Program-made: the position numbers and the translations under genes
Assembly (NCBI GenBank): GCA_018668475.1
Contig: JABJCZ010000271.1
Coordinates: 1 to 6,376 of the forward strand
Reading direction: 5' to 3'
Length of the DNA stretch: 6,376 nucleotides
Source of the DNA: Alphaproteobacteria bacterium
Lineage (GTDB): Bacteria > Pseudomonadota > Alphaproteobacteria > UBA828
Part shown: piece by piece, positions 1 to 6,265 of the stretch
Layout: each line of letters begins with the position of its first letter
How positions within the stretch are numbered: position 1 is the first letter of the stretch
Notes under the pieces: model-generated
Told to the model about the DNA's origin: nothing
Database searches by the model: none
What the model saw: only the letters and a program-made list of their open reading frames with translations

Positions 1-1
1 A

Positions 2-1288
2 AAGTGGTTTTCGCCAATGTTACTAGGCGTCACAGCACTTGCGTTATTCATTTCAGTAGCAGTTATGGGCACTGGCGCGACGCCAGCTCAAGCAGCAACT
101 GACGATGAAATCGTACTTTGTACAATTGACGATCTTTCCGGCGATTTTTCGATCATGGCCACACCGAAGACTTATGGCTATCGGTTGGCAGTGAAAGAGA
201 TCAACGAAGCCGGCGGCATTATGGTCGACGGTAAGAACAAGATGGTCAAACTCGTCACTTACGACGGACAATCCCAAGTCAAGCGGTACCAGGAGATGGC
301 ACAGAAGTGCATCTTTGACGACGAAGCTGATGTTGTCATGGCCGCTTATACCGGTGCCGAGCGTGAAGCTGCGCGCCGTGAGGTTGTGCGGAACGAGACC
401 ATTTTCTGGCACAACAATCAGGGTGAAGGCGGCATCGCCGACCATTACTCGTTCTTCTCTGGTCCGACACCTGAGCAGCAGGTTCTGCCCGCTCTCAAGT
501 GGATGATTGAGAACCTCGGTCCGCGGATGATCTTTATCGGAGCGGATTACAACTTCTGCCGCGCCATCGGCGCATGGGCACGAACGGCTGCCAATCTCTA
601 CGGCGGAACTATCGAATATGAAGAATACTTCCCGTTCGGCGTTTCCCAGTGGCAGGCAACCATCTCGAAGATCCAGGGCATCGCTCCTGACTTCCAGGTT
701 CATTGCCTGGTTGGAGGCGAGCAGGTGCAGTTCTACCCGCAGGCACAGTCTGCCGGGATGTCCTTGCCGTCATGGTCAAATGTGACCATTGCGGATGGCT
801 ATGAGCACAAGCGTTTTGCTCCACCGTCCCTTGCCAACATGTATGTCACTCCTGGCTACATCGAGGACGTGCCTCACCCGAACAATGCCTCGTTCGTATC
901 CAACATGCGTGCCATGTTCCCTGACCTGGTCTATGTCAATGAGCATGCCGGGTTTGGTTACACGGCAGTCAAGGCCATGGCCGGTGCATGGGCCAAGGCT
1001 GGAACCACTGAGACTGAAGCCGTCATCGACGCCCTTGAATCCGGCATCGAAGTGGCTGACGCACCTGGTGGACCCTGGAAAATGCATGGCGATCAGCATC
1101 ACGCTGCGATGCATTCCTACCTCTTCAGGGTCAATGAAGACCACACGCTCAGCCTGTTGACGGATCTCGGCTATACAGAGCCGACATTCCTCAGCGACAT
1201 CGGTGTGGACATGCGGGTTAAGGCGCCTGGGCGCCAGTATCTCCCGCCGGACAACCCAGCCTGGGCCTCGTTTTTTGAGGGTCAGTAA
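2..1288 (+). CDS. Periplasmic solute-binding protein of a urea/amide-type (HAAT) ABC importer, 5' partial
   Basis: This is the soluble receptor that captures the substrate in the periplasm and delivers it to the permeases encoded downstream. The first ATG is at 17, but it has no Shine-Dalgarno sequence. The frame stays open to the window edge and adds K-W-F-S-P, which supplies the positive charge a signal peptide needs, so the true start is probably upstream. Numbering from ATG 17, residues 1-26 are a hydrophobic signal ending in AQA, a signal peptidase I site with no lipobox cysteine. The mature part of about 397 residues matches the size of AmiC and UrtA. From memory of AmiC, matching segments are DLSGDF (39-44), the AVKEINEAGG helix (58-67), SGPTPEQ, IFIGADY, and the late DAPGGPW...HH segment, which point to the Peripla_BP_5 group. 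The usual YEG motif of UrtA/AmiC is replaced by NQGEGG (134-139), so urea specificity is uncertain. Family confidence is high; the substrate is unknown. Confidence 0.9.
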   Translation, partial: KWFSPMLLGVTALALFISVAVMGTGATPAQAATDDEIVLCTIDDLSGDFSIMATPKTYGYRLAVKEINEAGGIMVDGKNKMVKLVTYDGQSQVKRYQEMAQKCIFDDEADVVMAAYTGAEREAARREVVRNETIFWHNNQGEGGIADHYSFFSGPTPEQQVLPALKWMIENLGPRMIFIGADYNFCRAIGAWARTAANLYGGTIEYEEYFPFGVSQWQATISKIQGIAPDFQVHCLVGGEQVQFYPQAQSAGMSLPSWSNVTIADGYEHKRFAPPSLANMYVTPGYIEDVPHPNNASFVSNMRAMFPDLVYVNEHAGFGYTAVKAMAGAWAKAGTTETEAVIDALESGIEVADAPGGPWKMHGDQHHAAMHSYLFRVNEDHTLSLLTDLGYTEPTFLSDIGVDMRVKAPGRQYLPPDNPAWASFFEGQ

Positions 1289-1332
1289 AAGGTTCGATCA
1301 GTAGTATCGTTACCTGAATATCGTTGTGGCGA

Positions 1333-1360
1333 CGGGGCGGCTCATAATTGGGCCGCCCCG
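1333..1360 (+). promoter_or_regulatory. GC-rich intercistronic hairpin between binding protein and permease genes
   Basis: The arms CGGGGCGGC (1333-1341) and GCCGCCCCG (1352-1360) pair perfectly over 9 bp. One T-G wobble and two more pairs extend the stem to 12 bp, closing a four-base loop TAAT (1345-1348). No T-run follows (the next bases are AAACCAACAC), so it is not a classical intrinsic terminator. It lies 44 bases after the binding-protein stop and 62 bases before the permease start. In many binding-protein operons a structure here protects the 3' end of the upstream message or partly stops transcription, giving more receptor than permease. That role is inferred; the structure itself is visible. 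Confidence 0.7.
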
Positions 1361-1422
1361 AAACCAACACAGGAAGCACCCAACCCAGGTGCTACTATTC
1401 CCGAGGATTGAGTAAGCCAACG

Positions 1423-2334
1423 ATGGAAACATTCGCCGAAATCTTTGGCATCGCTTACCAACTGTTCGACAACATCGGCTTTCTGGTCCTCTCGGCCTCG
1501 GGGCTGATTATTATTTTCGGTATGATGGGTGTCATCAACATGGCTCATGGAGAGCTCATGATGATCGGCGCTTACATCACAGCCTTCTCCTACCACGCCG
1601 GCATTCCGGCCCCGATCGCGATTATCTTCGCCGGTATTGGCGCAGGCCTTGTCGGCATGGTTTTGGAGCGGCTGGTCATCCGCCATTTTTACAAACAACT
1701 GCTATCGTCGCTTGTGGTTACGTGGGGCCTGAGCCTCATGATAAGCCAGACATTTCTGATCGTTTTCGGGCCCTCCATTCTCAATGTGCCGACCCCCTTC
1801 GGAAGTTTCCCGGTGGGAGACCAGACGTTCGGTATCTACCGCATGGTTCTGTTCGCTGTCGCTGTGATGATGGTCGCATCTGTCTGGGCGATTTTTGCGT
1901 TCACAAAGTTTGGCACCCGTGCTCGGGCAACGATGGAAAACCCCGACATGGCAAACGCACTCGGCGTCAATACCGGCAATATCTATGCCCTGACGTTCGG
2001 GCTCGGCTGCGCTCTGGGCGGTGTAGCCGGCGGCATGTTTGCGCTCACCGCAACCATATCCCCATTTTTCGGCATTAATTACACGCCCCTTGCTTTCATC
2101 ACAGTGGTGGTCGGGGGCGGCGGCAATGCGATTACAGGGCTGATCTCCAGCGTGCTCTCACTGGCCGGAATTCAGACCGCCGTCAACAATGTCGTCAACG
2201 TTTACGTTGGGTACGTTGCGATGTTTGGCGCCGCGCTGGTCATACTTCTCGCGCTTCCCAGAGGCATTTCCGACTACCTTGAGCAACGCAAAATCAGGGT
2301 CAGAAAGGCATCGAGCCGTGAAAACTCCTCCTAG
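1423..2334 (+). CDS. ABC importer inner-membrane permease, UrtB/LivH-like
   Basis: This 303-residue polytopic protein is one half of the membrane channel. The motif IIFGMMGVINMAHGE at about residues 30-44 is the hallmark of LivH/UrtB permeases, followed by MMIGAY. Hydrophobic segments continue to the end. The cytoplasmic loop FGTRARATMENPDMANALG (163-181) is where the ATPases dock. A run of four glycines (VVVGGGGNAITG) in the late part matches the family. I chose the ATG at 1423. The frame is open further upstream, but a start at TTG 1348 would lie inside the hairpin loop and add a 25-residue tail without family character. The Shine-Dalgarno is weak: GGATTGAG at 1405-1412, about 10 bases away. 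The 3' end overlaps the next permease by 17 bases. A LivH for amino acids is possible, but the Urt-type partners favour a UrtB-like role. Confidence 0.9.
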   Translation: METFAEIFGIAYQLFDNIGFLVLSASGLIIIFGMMGVINMAHGELMMIGAYITAFSYHAGIPAPIAIIFAGIGAGLVGMVLERLVIRHFYKQLLSSLVVTWGLSLMISQTFLIVFGPSILNVPTPFGSFPVGDQTFGIYRMVLFAVAVMMVASVWAIFAFTKFGTRARATMENPDMANALGVNTGNIYALTFGLGCALGGVAGGMFALTATISPFFGINYTPLAFITVVVGGGGNAITGLISSVLSLAGIQTAVNNVVNVYVGYVAMFGAALVILLALPRGISDYLEQRKIRVRKASSRENSS

Positions 2335-3469
2335 CTCAGGCGCCCCCAGCAGCGTTCTTGACCCTTATCTCGGACTGCTAAATGGTCCGCAAACCATGGG
2401 CCGCGGCGTTCCCTTCTGGGTCGGCTTTATCGCCATTGTTACGGTGCTCGCGCTTTGTCCGGAGTTTCTACGGCGCTACGACATTATCAATTTCAGCAAC
2501 TTTCTGATTTCCGGTTTCCTCGCGTTGAGCCTGAGCCTGATTTGGGGTTACTGCGGCATATTGAGTCTTGGTCAGGCGGCATTTTTTGGTATCGGCGGCT
2601 ACGCCTACGGAATCGTCGCGCTCAACCTCCTCAACTCCCATGGCAATACGGATGTTGCGATGATTGCTGGCATTATCGTGCCGATGATTTTCGCGGTCTT
2701 CATCGGTGGCATCATGTTTTATGCCCGCCTGCGCGGAGTCTATATCGCCATCCTCATGCTCGTGGTGTCGCTGCTGATCGGCTTATTCATGCGCCAGACC
2801 GCCGACCCGAGTTACACCATGGGGGCGGCATACCTGGGCGGCATGAACGGACTGCGCCCGGCATCGGCCGATGACCCATTGCTGCCCAGTTTGATTCTGG
2901 GCCTCGGCAAATCGGTTGTCGAACTTGATGGGCGAGACGCCTCATTCTATTACTTCGTGCTCGGTCTGCTGACCGTTACGTATCTGGGCCTGCGATGCCT
3001 CGTCAATTCGAGCTACGGATATATTCTGGTTGGTTGCCGGGAGGACCCGGAGCGGACCGAAACCTTCGGCTATGACGTCAGGCTCATTCAACTCAGTGTG
3101 TTCTGTCTGGCGGCGGGTATCGCCGGCCTCTCGGGCGTGCTCTACACGGCATGGGGCACCTACATCCATCCGGATGGCTTTGGCGTGGGCCCCAACATTC
3201 TCGTGGTCATCTGGGTCGCAGTTGGTGGGCGAAAGGACCTCGGCACAGCGTTGCTCGGCGCGCTCGTGCTCGAATGGGTCTCCTTGCGCCTCGTCTCTGA
3301 AGGAGAGATAGCGCTGCTGGCACTGGGCTCCATCCTTGTCGTCGTGATGCTCATTGCCCCACGCGGTCTGGCGGTCACCCTCGGAGAGTATTTCAATACC
3401 GCAGAGACCTATGTCATGACGCGATTTGGCTCGCGTGCCAACAAAGTGACTGGATCCGACGGCAAATGA
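2318..3469 (+). CDS. ABC importer inner-membrane permease, UrtC/LivM-like
   Basis: This is the second membrane subunit, 383 residues from the chosen start. After a soluble N-terminus of about 30 residues come the first hydrophobic segment (31-48) and the family motif SLIWGYCGILSLGQAAFFGIGGY (pieces at 73-95), typical of LivM/UrtC. The ATPase-contact loop containing GCREDPERTETFGYD starts near residue 239. Later come the IWVAVGGR segment and a C-terminal APRGLA, both common in this family. The start is taken as GTG 2318, because AAAGG (2304-2308) lies 9 bases upstream and this overlaps the preceding stop by only 17 bases. ATG 2396 (residue 27) is the alternative. An open frame runs back to 2189, but it lies inside the previous gene and encodes no family-like sequence. 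The stop overlaps the next ATG in an ATGA junction, indicating translational coupling. Confidence 0.9.
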   Translation: MKTPPSSGAPSSVLDPYLGLLNGPQTMGRGVPFWVGFIAIVTVLALCPEFLRRYDIINFSNFLISGFLALSLSLIWGYCGILSLGQAAFFGIGGYAYGIVALNLLNSHGNTDVAMIAGIIVPMIFAVFIGGIMFYARLRGVYIAILMLVVSLLIGLFMRQTADPSYTMGAAYLGGMNGLRPASADDPLLPSLILGLGKSVVELDGRDASFYYFVLGLLTVTYLGLRCLVNSSYGYILVGCREDPERTETFGYDVRLIQLSVFCLAAGIAGLSGVLYTAWGTYIHPDGFGVGPNILVVIWVAVGGRKDLGTALLGALVLEWVSLRLVSEGEIALLALGSILVVVMLIAPRGLAVTLGEYFNTAETYVMTRFGSRANKVTGSDGK

Positions 3470-4209
3470 ATGCCCCTGCCCATCAGAACGACGCAAGCGA
3501 CGTCATTCTTGAAGCCCGGGGTCTGGTTCAGGTCTACGGTGGCATCCGGGCGCTTGATGGCCTCGACCTGACCATCAAACGCGATGCAATTCATTGCATT
3601 ATCGGACCCAACGGCGCTGGCAAAAGCACCTTATTCAAAATGCTGATGGGAGTCGAACGGCCGACATCCGGACGCGTGCTTTTCAATGGTCAAGATGTCA
3701 CCCGGCTGCGCACATTTGCTCGCGCTCGCCTCGGTATGGCGATCAAGTTTCAGGCCATGCAGGTATTTCAGGAACTGACCGTATACCAGAACTTGTTTAT
3801 CCCGTTGCGACGTAACTACCGGCCCCGTGCCATTCCTGATCAGGCCGCGCAGGTTCTGGCGCAGCTGCATCTCGAAGGCACGGAATCACAGCTCGTCGGC
3901 GACCTTTCGCACGGTCAACAGCAGTGGCTCGCCATTGGTATGTCCCTCGCAGCCGAGCCGACCTTGCTGCTCCTTGATGAGCCAACCGCAGGCATGTCGC
4001 CGGACGAGACCGATCTCACCTCCGAGATCGTCAAGAGCCTGCAACACAAGGGGGTCACGGTGGTTGTCATCGAGCACGATATGGCCTTCATTCGCGGTCT
4101 CAATTCGCCAACCTCTGTCCTTCATTACGGCCGGCTTTTCGCGCACGGCAGTTTTGCCGAAATCGAGCAGAATGAAGAAGTGCGGCGAATCTATATGGGA
4201 ACCCTTTAG
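3466..4209 (+). CDS. ABC importer ATP-binding protein, UrtD/LivG-like
   Basis: This 247-residue cytoplasmic ATPase powers the importer together with the next gene product. All nucleotide-binding motifs are intact: Walker A GPNGAGKST (47-55), Q-loop glutamine 96 in IKFQ, ABC signature LSHGQ (147-151), Walker B LLLLDE (167-172) and H-loop histidine 204 in VVIEHD. The signature is followed by QQWLAIG, and LSHGQ-x-QWL-x-IG is what I know from UrtD proteins of urea transporters, rather than the LSYGQQR of amino-acid LivG. The ATG overlaps the upstream TGA (ATGA at 3466-3469), so translation probably depends on reinitiation, and the sequence before it has only a weak ribosome binding site. The protein ends RRIYMGTL, close to the YLG-type end common in LivG/UrtD. 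Family confidence is high; the substrate is not shown by an ATPase. Confidence 0.93.
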   Translation: MNAPAHQNDASDVILEARGLVQVYGGIRALDGLDLTIKRDAIHCIIGPNGAGKSTLFKMLMGVERPTSGRVLFNGQDVTRLRTFARARLGMAIKFQAMQVFQELTVYQNLFIPLRRNYRPRAIPDQAAQVLAQLHLEGTESQLVGDLSHGQQQWLAIGMSLAAEPTLLLLDEPTAGMSPDETDLTSEIVKSLQHKGVTVVVIEHDMAFIRGLNSPTSVLHYGRLFAHGSFAEIEQNEEVRRIYMGTL

Positions 4210-4226
4210 GGGGCGGGGCGAAAATC

Positions 4227-4928
4227 ATGTTGCTGAATGTCACAAATCTTCTTTCCGGGTATGGCAACGTTCGCATCGTCAACGACGTCTCATTTAGTGC
4301 GGCGCCAAATGAAATTGTAGCCATCATAGGGCGCAACGGCGTTGGCAAAACCACTCTCATGAAATCACTCGTCGGGTTGATTTCGTGTGCGGGCGGCAAG
4401 ATAGAGTTCAAGAGTACCGACGTCACACGGATGTCGGCCGCCAAGCGCGCTCGACTCGGCATTGGATACGTTCCCCAGGGCAGGGGGATTTTCACCCGAC
4501 TCAGTGTTGGTGACAATTTGCGTATGGGTGAAAAGGTTGGCAACTCATCGAGCAGCAAAAATTTTGATCGAGTATTCGAATTTTTTCCGATCCTGAAAGA
4601 ACGGCAAAATCAGAAGGCCGGCTCATTGAGCGGTGGTGAGCAACAGCAACTATCCATTGGCCGCATCCTGGTCGGCAGCCCCGAACTGATCCTGCTAGAC
4701 GAGCCGTCTGAAGGCGTGCAACCGAACATCGTGCAGGAAATTGGGCGCATCATCCGCCGCCTGCGGGATGACGAAGGGCTGACGGTTGTCATCGTCGAAC
4801 AAAATCTGGATTTGATCTACGCGGTTGCTGACCGCTGCATCGTCATGGACAAGGGCACCATTGTTGCAGAACTAACTGCAAACGAACTACGCGAGCCAGA
4901 TGTCGCCAGGCGCTATCTGGCGATTTGA
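4227..4928 (+). CDS. ABC importer ATP-binding protein, UrtE/LivF-like
   Basis: This is the second ATPase of the pair, 233 residues, and the last gene of the operon. The motifs are complete: Walker A GRNGVGKTT (35-43), YVPQGRGIF with Q-loop glutamine 84, signature LSGGE (134-138) followed by QQQLSIGR, Walker B LILLDE (154-159) and the D-loop region PSEGVQPNIVQEIG. The H-loop position is glutamine (VIVEQN, Q192), which is normal for LivF/UrtE and contrasts with the histidine in its partner. YVPQGRGIF and EGVQP are typical of UrtE. The ATG lies 17 bases after the upstream stop. The spacer is G-rich (GGGGGCGGGGCG) and probably serves as the ribosome binding site. A three-serine run with loosely conserved residues (about 104-113) is a variable helical-domain insertion. 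No further transporter gene follows; the next gene faces the other way. Confidence 0.93.
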   Translation: MLLNVTNLLSGYGNVRIVNDVSFSAAPNEIVAIIGRNGVGKTTLMKSLVGLISCAGGKIEFKSTDVTRMSAAKRARLGIGYVPQGRGIFTRLSVGDNLRMGEKVGNSSSSKNFDRVFEFFPILKERQNQKAGSLSGGEQQQLSIGRILVGSPELILLDEPSEGVQPNIVQEIGRIIRRLRDDEGLTVVIVEQNLDLIYAVADRCIVMDKGTIVAELTANELREPDVARRYLAI

Positions 4929-4950
4929 CGGAGTCCCCTTTCGTCGTCCG

Positions 4951-4987
4951 GCGCCTGTATCAAACAACCTCATTGTGAAACAGGCGC
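4951..4987. terminator. Possible stem-loop between convergent genes
   Basis: GCGCCTGT (4951-4958) and ACAGGCGC (4980-4987) form a perfect 8-bp inverted repeat around a 21-base loop. It sits 23 bases after the end of the transporter operon and about 40 bases before the end of the convergent glycosylase gene, a sensible place for a bidirectional terminator. Neither strand has a T-run after the stem, and the loop is long, so the function is uncertain. Confidence 0.3.
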
Positions 4988-5026
4988 TCGCCTGCGAACG
5001 CATCATTCTACGTGAAGCAGCGCTGC

Positions 5027-5623
5027 CTAATTGATCAATTGGCCAACCGCTGACTTGAGGCGTGGGAGAACATCGGCCTCAAACCATGGGTTGCGTTTGA
5101 GCCAACGATTATTCCGCGGGCTTGGATGCGGCGCAACAATCTGGTTCGGCCAAATCGCTTCCCAATTCGCGACCGTCTCCGTCAAAGACTCTTTGGCACG
5201 ATCCGGCAGATGCCAGTCCCGTGCGTAGCGCCCAATAATAATTGTTAATTTCACAGCTGGTAGCTGCTCCAAAAGTTCACGCCGCCACGTTTCAGCGCAT
5301 CTCGGTGGCGGGGGCAGATCTCCGGACGAACCAGTACCGGGATAACAGAAAGCCATCGGAAGGATGGCAACGCACTTTGAGTCGTAAAAGCTCTTTTGGC
5401 CTACGCCGATCCAGTCCCTCAAACGGTCACCGGATGGATCCTGGAACGGGACTCCCGACTCATGGACACGGCGACCTGGAGCCTGTCCGGCGATCAAGAT
5501 ACGCGCGTGCGGGTCCACCTGAAATACCGGGCGCGGTCCTAGTGGGAGTTCCGGACACAGCGCACATCCCCGCACTCTCTTGATGAGTGTGGCTGATGGG
5601 CCGGCGCTTGAGGACCTAGTCAA
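5027..5623 (-). CDS. Uracil-DNA glycosylase superfamily protein with probable Fe-S cysteine set
   Basis: This 198-residue protein probably removes uracil or related damaged bases from DNA in base-excision repair. Motif A is GQAPG (46-50), followed by GVPFQDPSGDRLRDWIG (57-73), the superfamily G-x-PF...G-x-x-L pattern. Motif B is HPSPRN (166-171) near the C-terminus, followed by the WLKRNPWFE segment common in this subgroup. Cysteines 20, 23, 93 and 109 are spaced C-x2-C ... C-x15-C, as in the [4Fe-4S] cluster of family 4 enzymes (Thermus UDG, from memory). Cys84 is extra. Family 4 motif A is normally GE-x-PG, and here glutamine 47 replaces the glutamate, so the exact activity may differ. The start is TTG at 5621-5623 with GGAG (5630-5633) six bases upstream; no ATG is available in frame nearby. 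It is convergent with the transporter operon and follows merF after 86 bases, so it may be cotranscribed with it. Confidence 0.88.
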   Translation of the reverse strand: MTRSSSAGPSATLIKRVRGCALCPELPLGPRPVFQVDPHARILIAGQAPGRRVHESGVPFQDPSGDRLRDWIGVGQKSFYDSKCVAILPMAFCYPGTGSSGDLPPPPRCAETWRRELLEQLPAVKLTIIIGRYARDWHLPDRAKESLTETVANWEAIWPNQIVAPHPSPRNNRWLKRNPWFEADVLPRLKSAVGQLIN

Positions 5624-5629
5624 AATGAT

Positions 5630-5633
5630 CTCC
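5630..5633 (-). promoter_or_regulatory. Shine-Dalgarno deciding the TTG start of the glycosylase gene
   Basis: GGAG on the minus strand lies six bases before TTG 5623-5621. This supports the unusual start and the N-terminal stretch that precedes the first CxxC pair. Confidence 0.55.
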
Positions 5634-5709
5634 GCTACCGGTTTTGAACGAAGAACCGGGTCCGCCTCGATAGCGACGTATTTTAGTCAGCTTGGCCCCT
5701 ACTCCCTAA

Positions 5710-5943
5710 TTAGGCTGGACGATCGTTTTTCGCCGCCTTATTTCTGCGGACGATGGCGAATAGCGTCAAGCCGACGAAACCCGTGAGGGCCAACATCAGA
5801 ACAGGATCCAGCCAACCCGCCACAGCTAGAACCCCGGCGGACCCGAACACAATCAATAAGACAGGGGTAAAGCAGCACAGCGCAGCAATCACACTGCCGA
5901 CGACACCGATCCCAAGAAGCTTCCGGCGCCCGGATTCCTTCAA
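5710..5943 (-). CDS. merF: MerF-like mercury(II) membrane transporter
   Basis: This small inner-membrane protein of 77 residues resembles MerF, which moves Hg(II) from the periplasm into the cytoplasm for reduction by MerA. A basic N-terminus (KESGRRK) leads into a first membrane helix that carries the vicinal pair in ALCCFTPVL (Cys23-Cys24), the strongest family motif. GWLDPVL and a second helix (about 46-64, LMLALTGFVGLTLFAIV) follow, then a basic tail. Plasmid-type MerF proteins are about 81 residues and have a second CC pair near the C-terminus. Here the tail RRNKAAKNDRPA has no cysteine, and no CC codons appear downstream in any frame that would suggest a simple frameshift. The start is TTG 5943-5941, with a strong GGAGGAG seven bases upstream. 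No merR, merT, merP or merA is visible in the window. Family assignment is fairly sure; mercury as the true substrate is inferred. Confidence 0.82.
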   Translation of the reverse strand: MKESGRRKLLGIGVVGSVIAALCCFTPVLLIVFGSAGVLAVAGWLDPVLMLALTGFVGLTLFAIVRRNKAAKNDRPA

Positions 5944-5950
5944 TTTTGTT

Positions 5951-5957
5951 CTCCTCC
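5951..5957 (-). promoter_or_regulatory. Strong Shine-Dalgarno of the merF-like gene
   Basis: GGAGGAG on the minus strand lies seven bases before TTG 5943-5941. In the same frame there is no ATG between this start and an upstream stop at 5983-5985, so the TTG is the only reasonable start. Confidence 0.7.
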
Positions 5958-6009
5958 AGCATTTGAACAGAGGACCAAACGCTCATGTGGCCCATGTTTT
6001 CGAGCGTTG

Positions 6010-6099
6010 CCGCCTTTGCAATAGCTCCTCGTTTCTTGACTGCCAGGGGAGATCAACGATGCGTCGTTCCTGATGTTTACCATAGTTTGGCAAAGGCGG
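6010..6099. repeat. 10-bp inverted repeat in the leader upstream of merF
   Basis: CCGCCTTTGC (6010-6019) and GCAAAGGCGG (6090-6099) are perfect inverted copies separated by 70 bases. They lie in the non-coding interval between the catalase terminator and merF, which otherwise holds no convincing gene; short open frames there have no recognisable domain. I could not identify a convincing -35/-10 pair or a MerR-type operator in this leader. The repeat could be an operator pair, a long-range RNA fold, or chance. Confidence 0.35.
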
Positions 6100-6190
6100 T
6101 TGCTGGAGCATACAACCAACAGCACTTGCTTCTTCTCTGCGACAAATCTGAGCCGATGAAGATCGCCACGTAACCCGGCCCGTAAGCCCG

Positions 6191-6224
6191 AAAAGAAAAA
6201 CCGGAGTTCCTAAGGGAACTCCGG
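6191..6224 (-). terminator. Rho-independent terminator of the catalase gene
   Basis: Read on the minus strand, a perfect 10-bp stem (CCGGAGTTCC at 6215-6224 in plus coordinates, pairing with 6201-6210) encloses a four-base loop. It is followed at once by TTTTTCTTTT (6200-6191). It begins 41 bases after the catalase stop. The plus strand has no T-run after the stem, so it acts only on minus-strand transcription. It separates the catalase transcript from merF, which therefore needs its own promoter or readthrough. Confidence 0.92.
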
Positions 6225-6265
6225 CTTGCGCTGTCCATGTTTCGGAATGCGAAAATATCGATGGG

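Noticed and set aside
53..703. Long minus-strand open frame (216 codons) opposite the binding-protein gene
   Set aside because: It has no recognisable domain and lies fully antisense to a gene with clear family motifs; it is an open-frame shadow of a GC-rich gene.
1305..1325. Two TATCGTT copies 14 bases apart after the binding-protein gene
   Set aside because: The unit is short and occurs only twice, within what chance would give; no array or operator context.
1348..1422. Upstream extension of the first permease from TTG 1348
   Set aside because: The TTG is in the loop of the hairpin and the added residues look untranslated; ATG 1423 starts just before the family sequence.
2189..2317. Upstream extension of the second permease into the first permease gene
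   Set aside because: It would overlap the preceding gene by about 145 bases with no membrane-protein character. GTG 2318 has a ribosome binding site and a short overlap.
5029..5040. 12-bp palindrome AATTGATCAATT at the end of the glycosylase gene
   Set aside because: It is mostly codons for the protein's last residues plus part of the stop; there is no second copy or context suggesting a binding site.
5242..5583. Plus-strand open frame of 113 codons opposite the glycosylase gene
   Set aside because: There are no motifs, and the minus-strand reading has conserved glycosylase motifs over its whole length.
5641..5662. Small stem (CCGGTT/AACCGG) between merF and the glycosylase gene
   Set aside because: It has only 6 bp of stem and no T-run on either strand; too weak to call a terminator.
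5738..5995. Minus-strand frame of 85 codons overlapping merF
   Set aside because: It is a shifted frame of merF; the merF frame has the CC motif, two membrane helices and the well-placed ribosome binding site.
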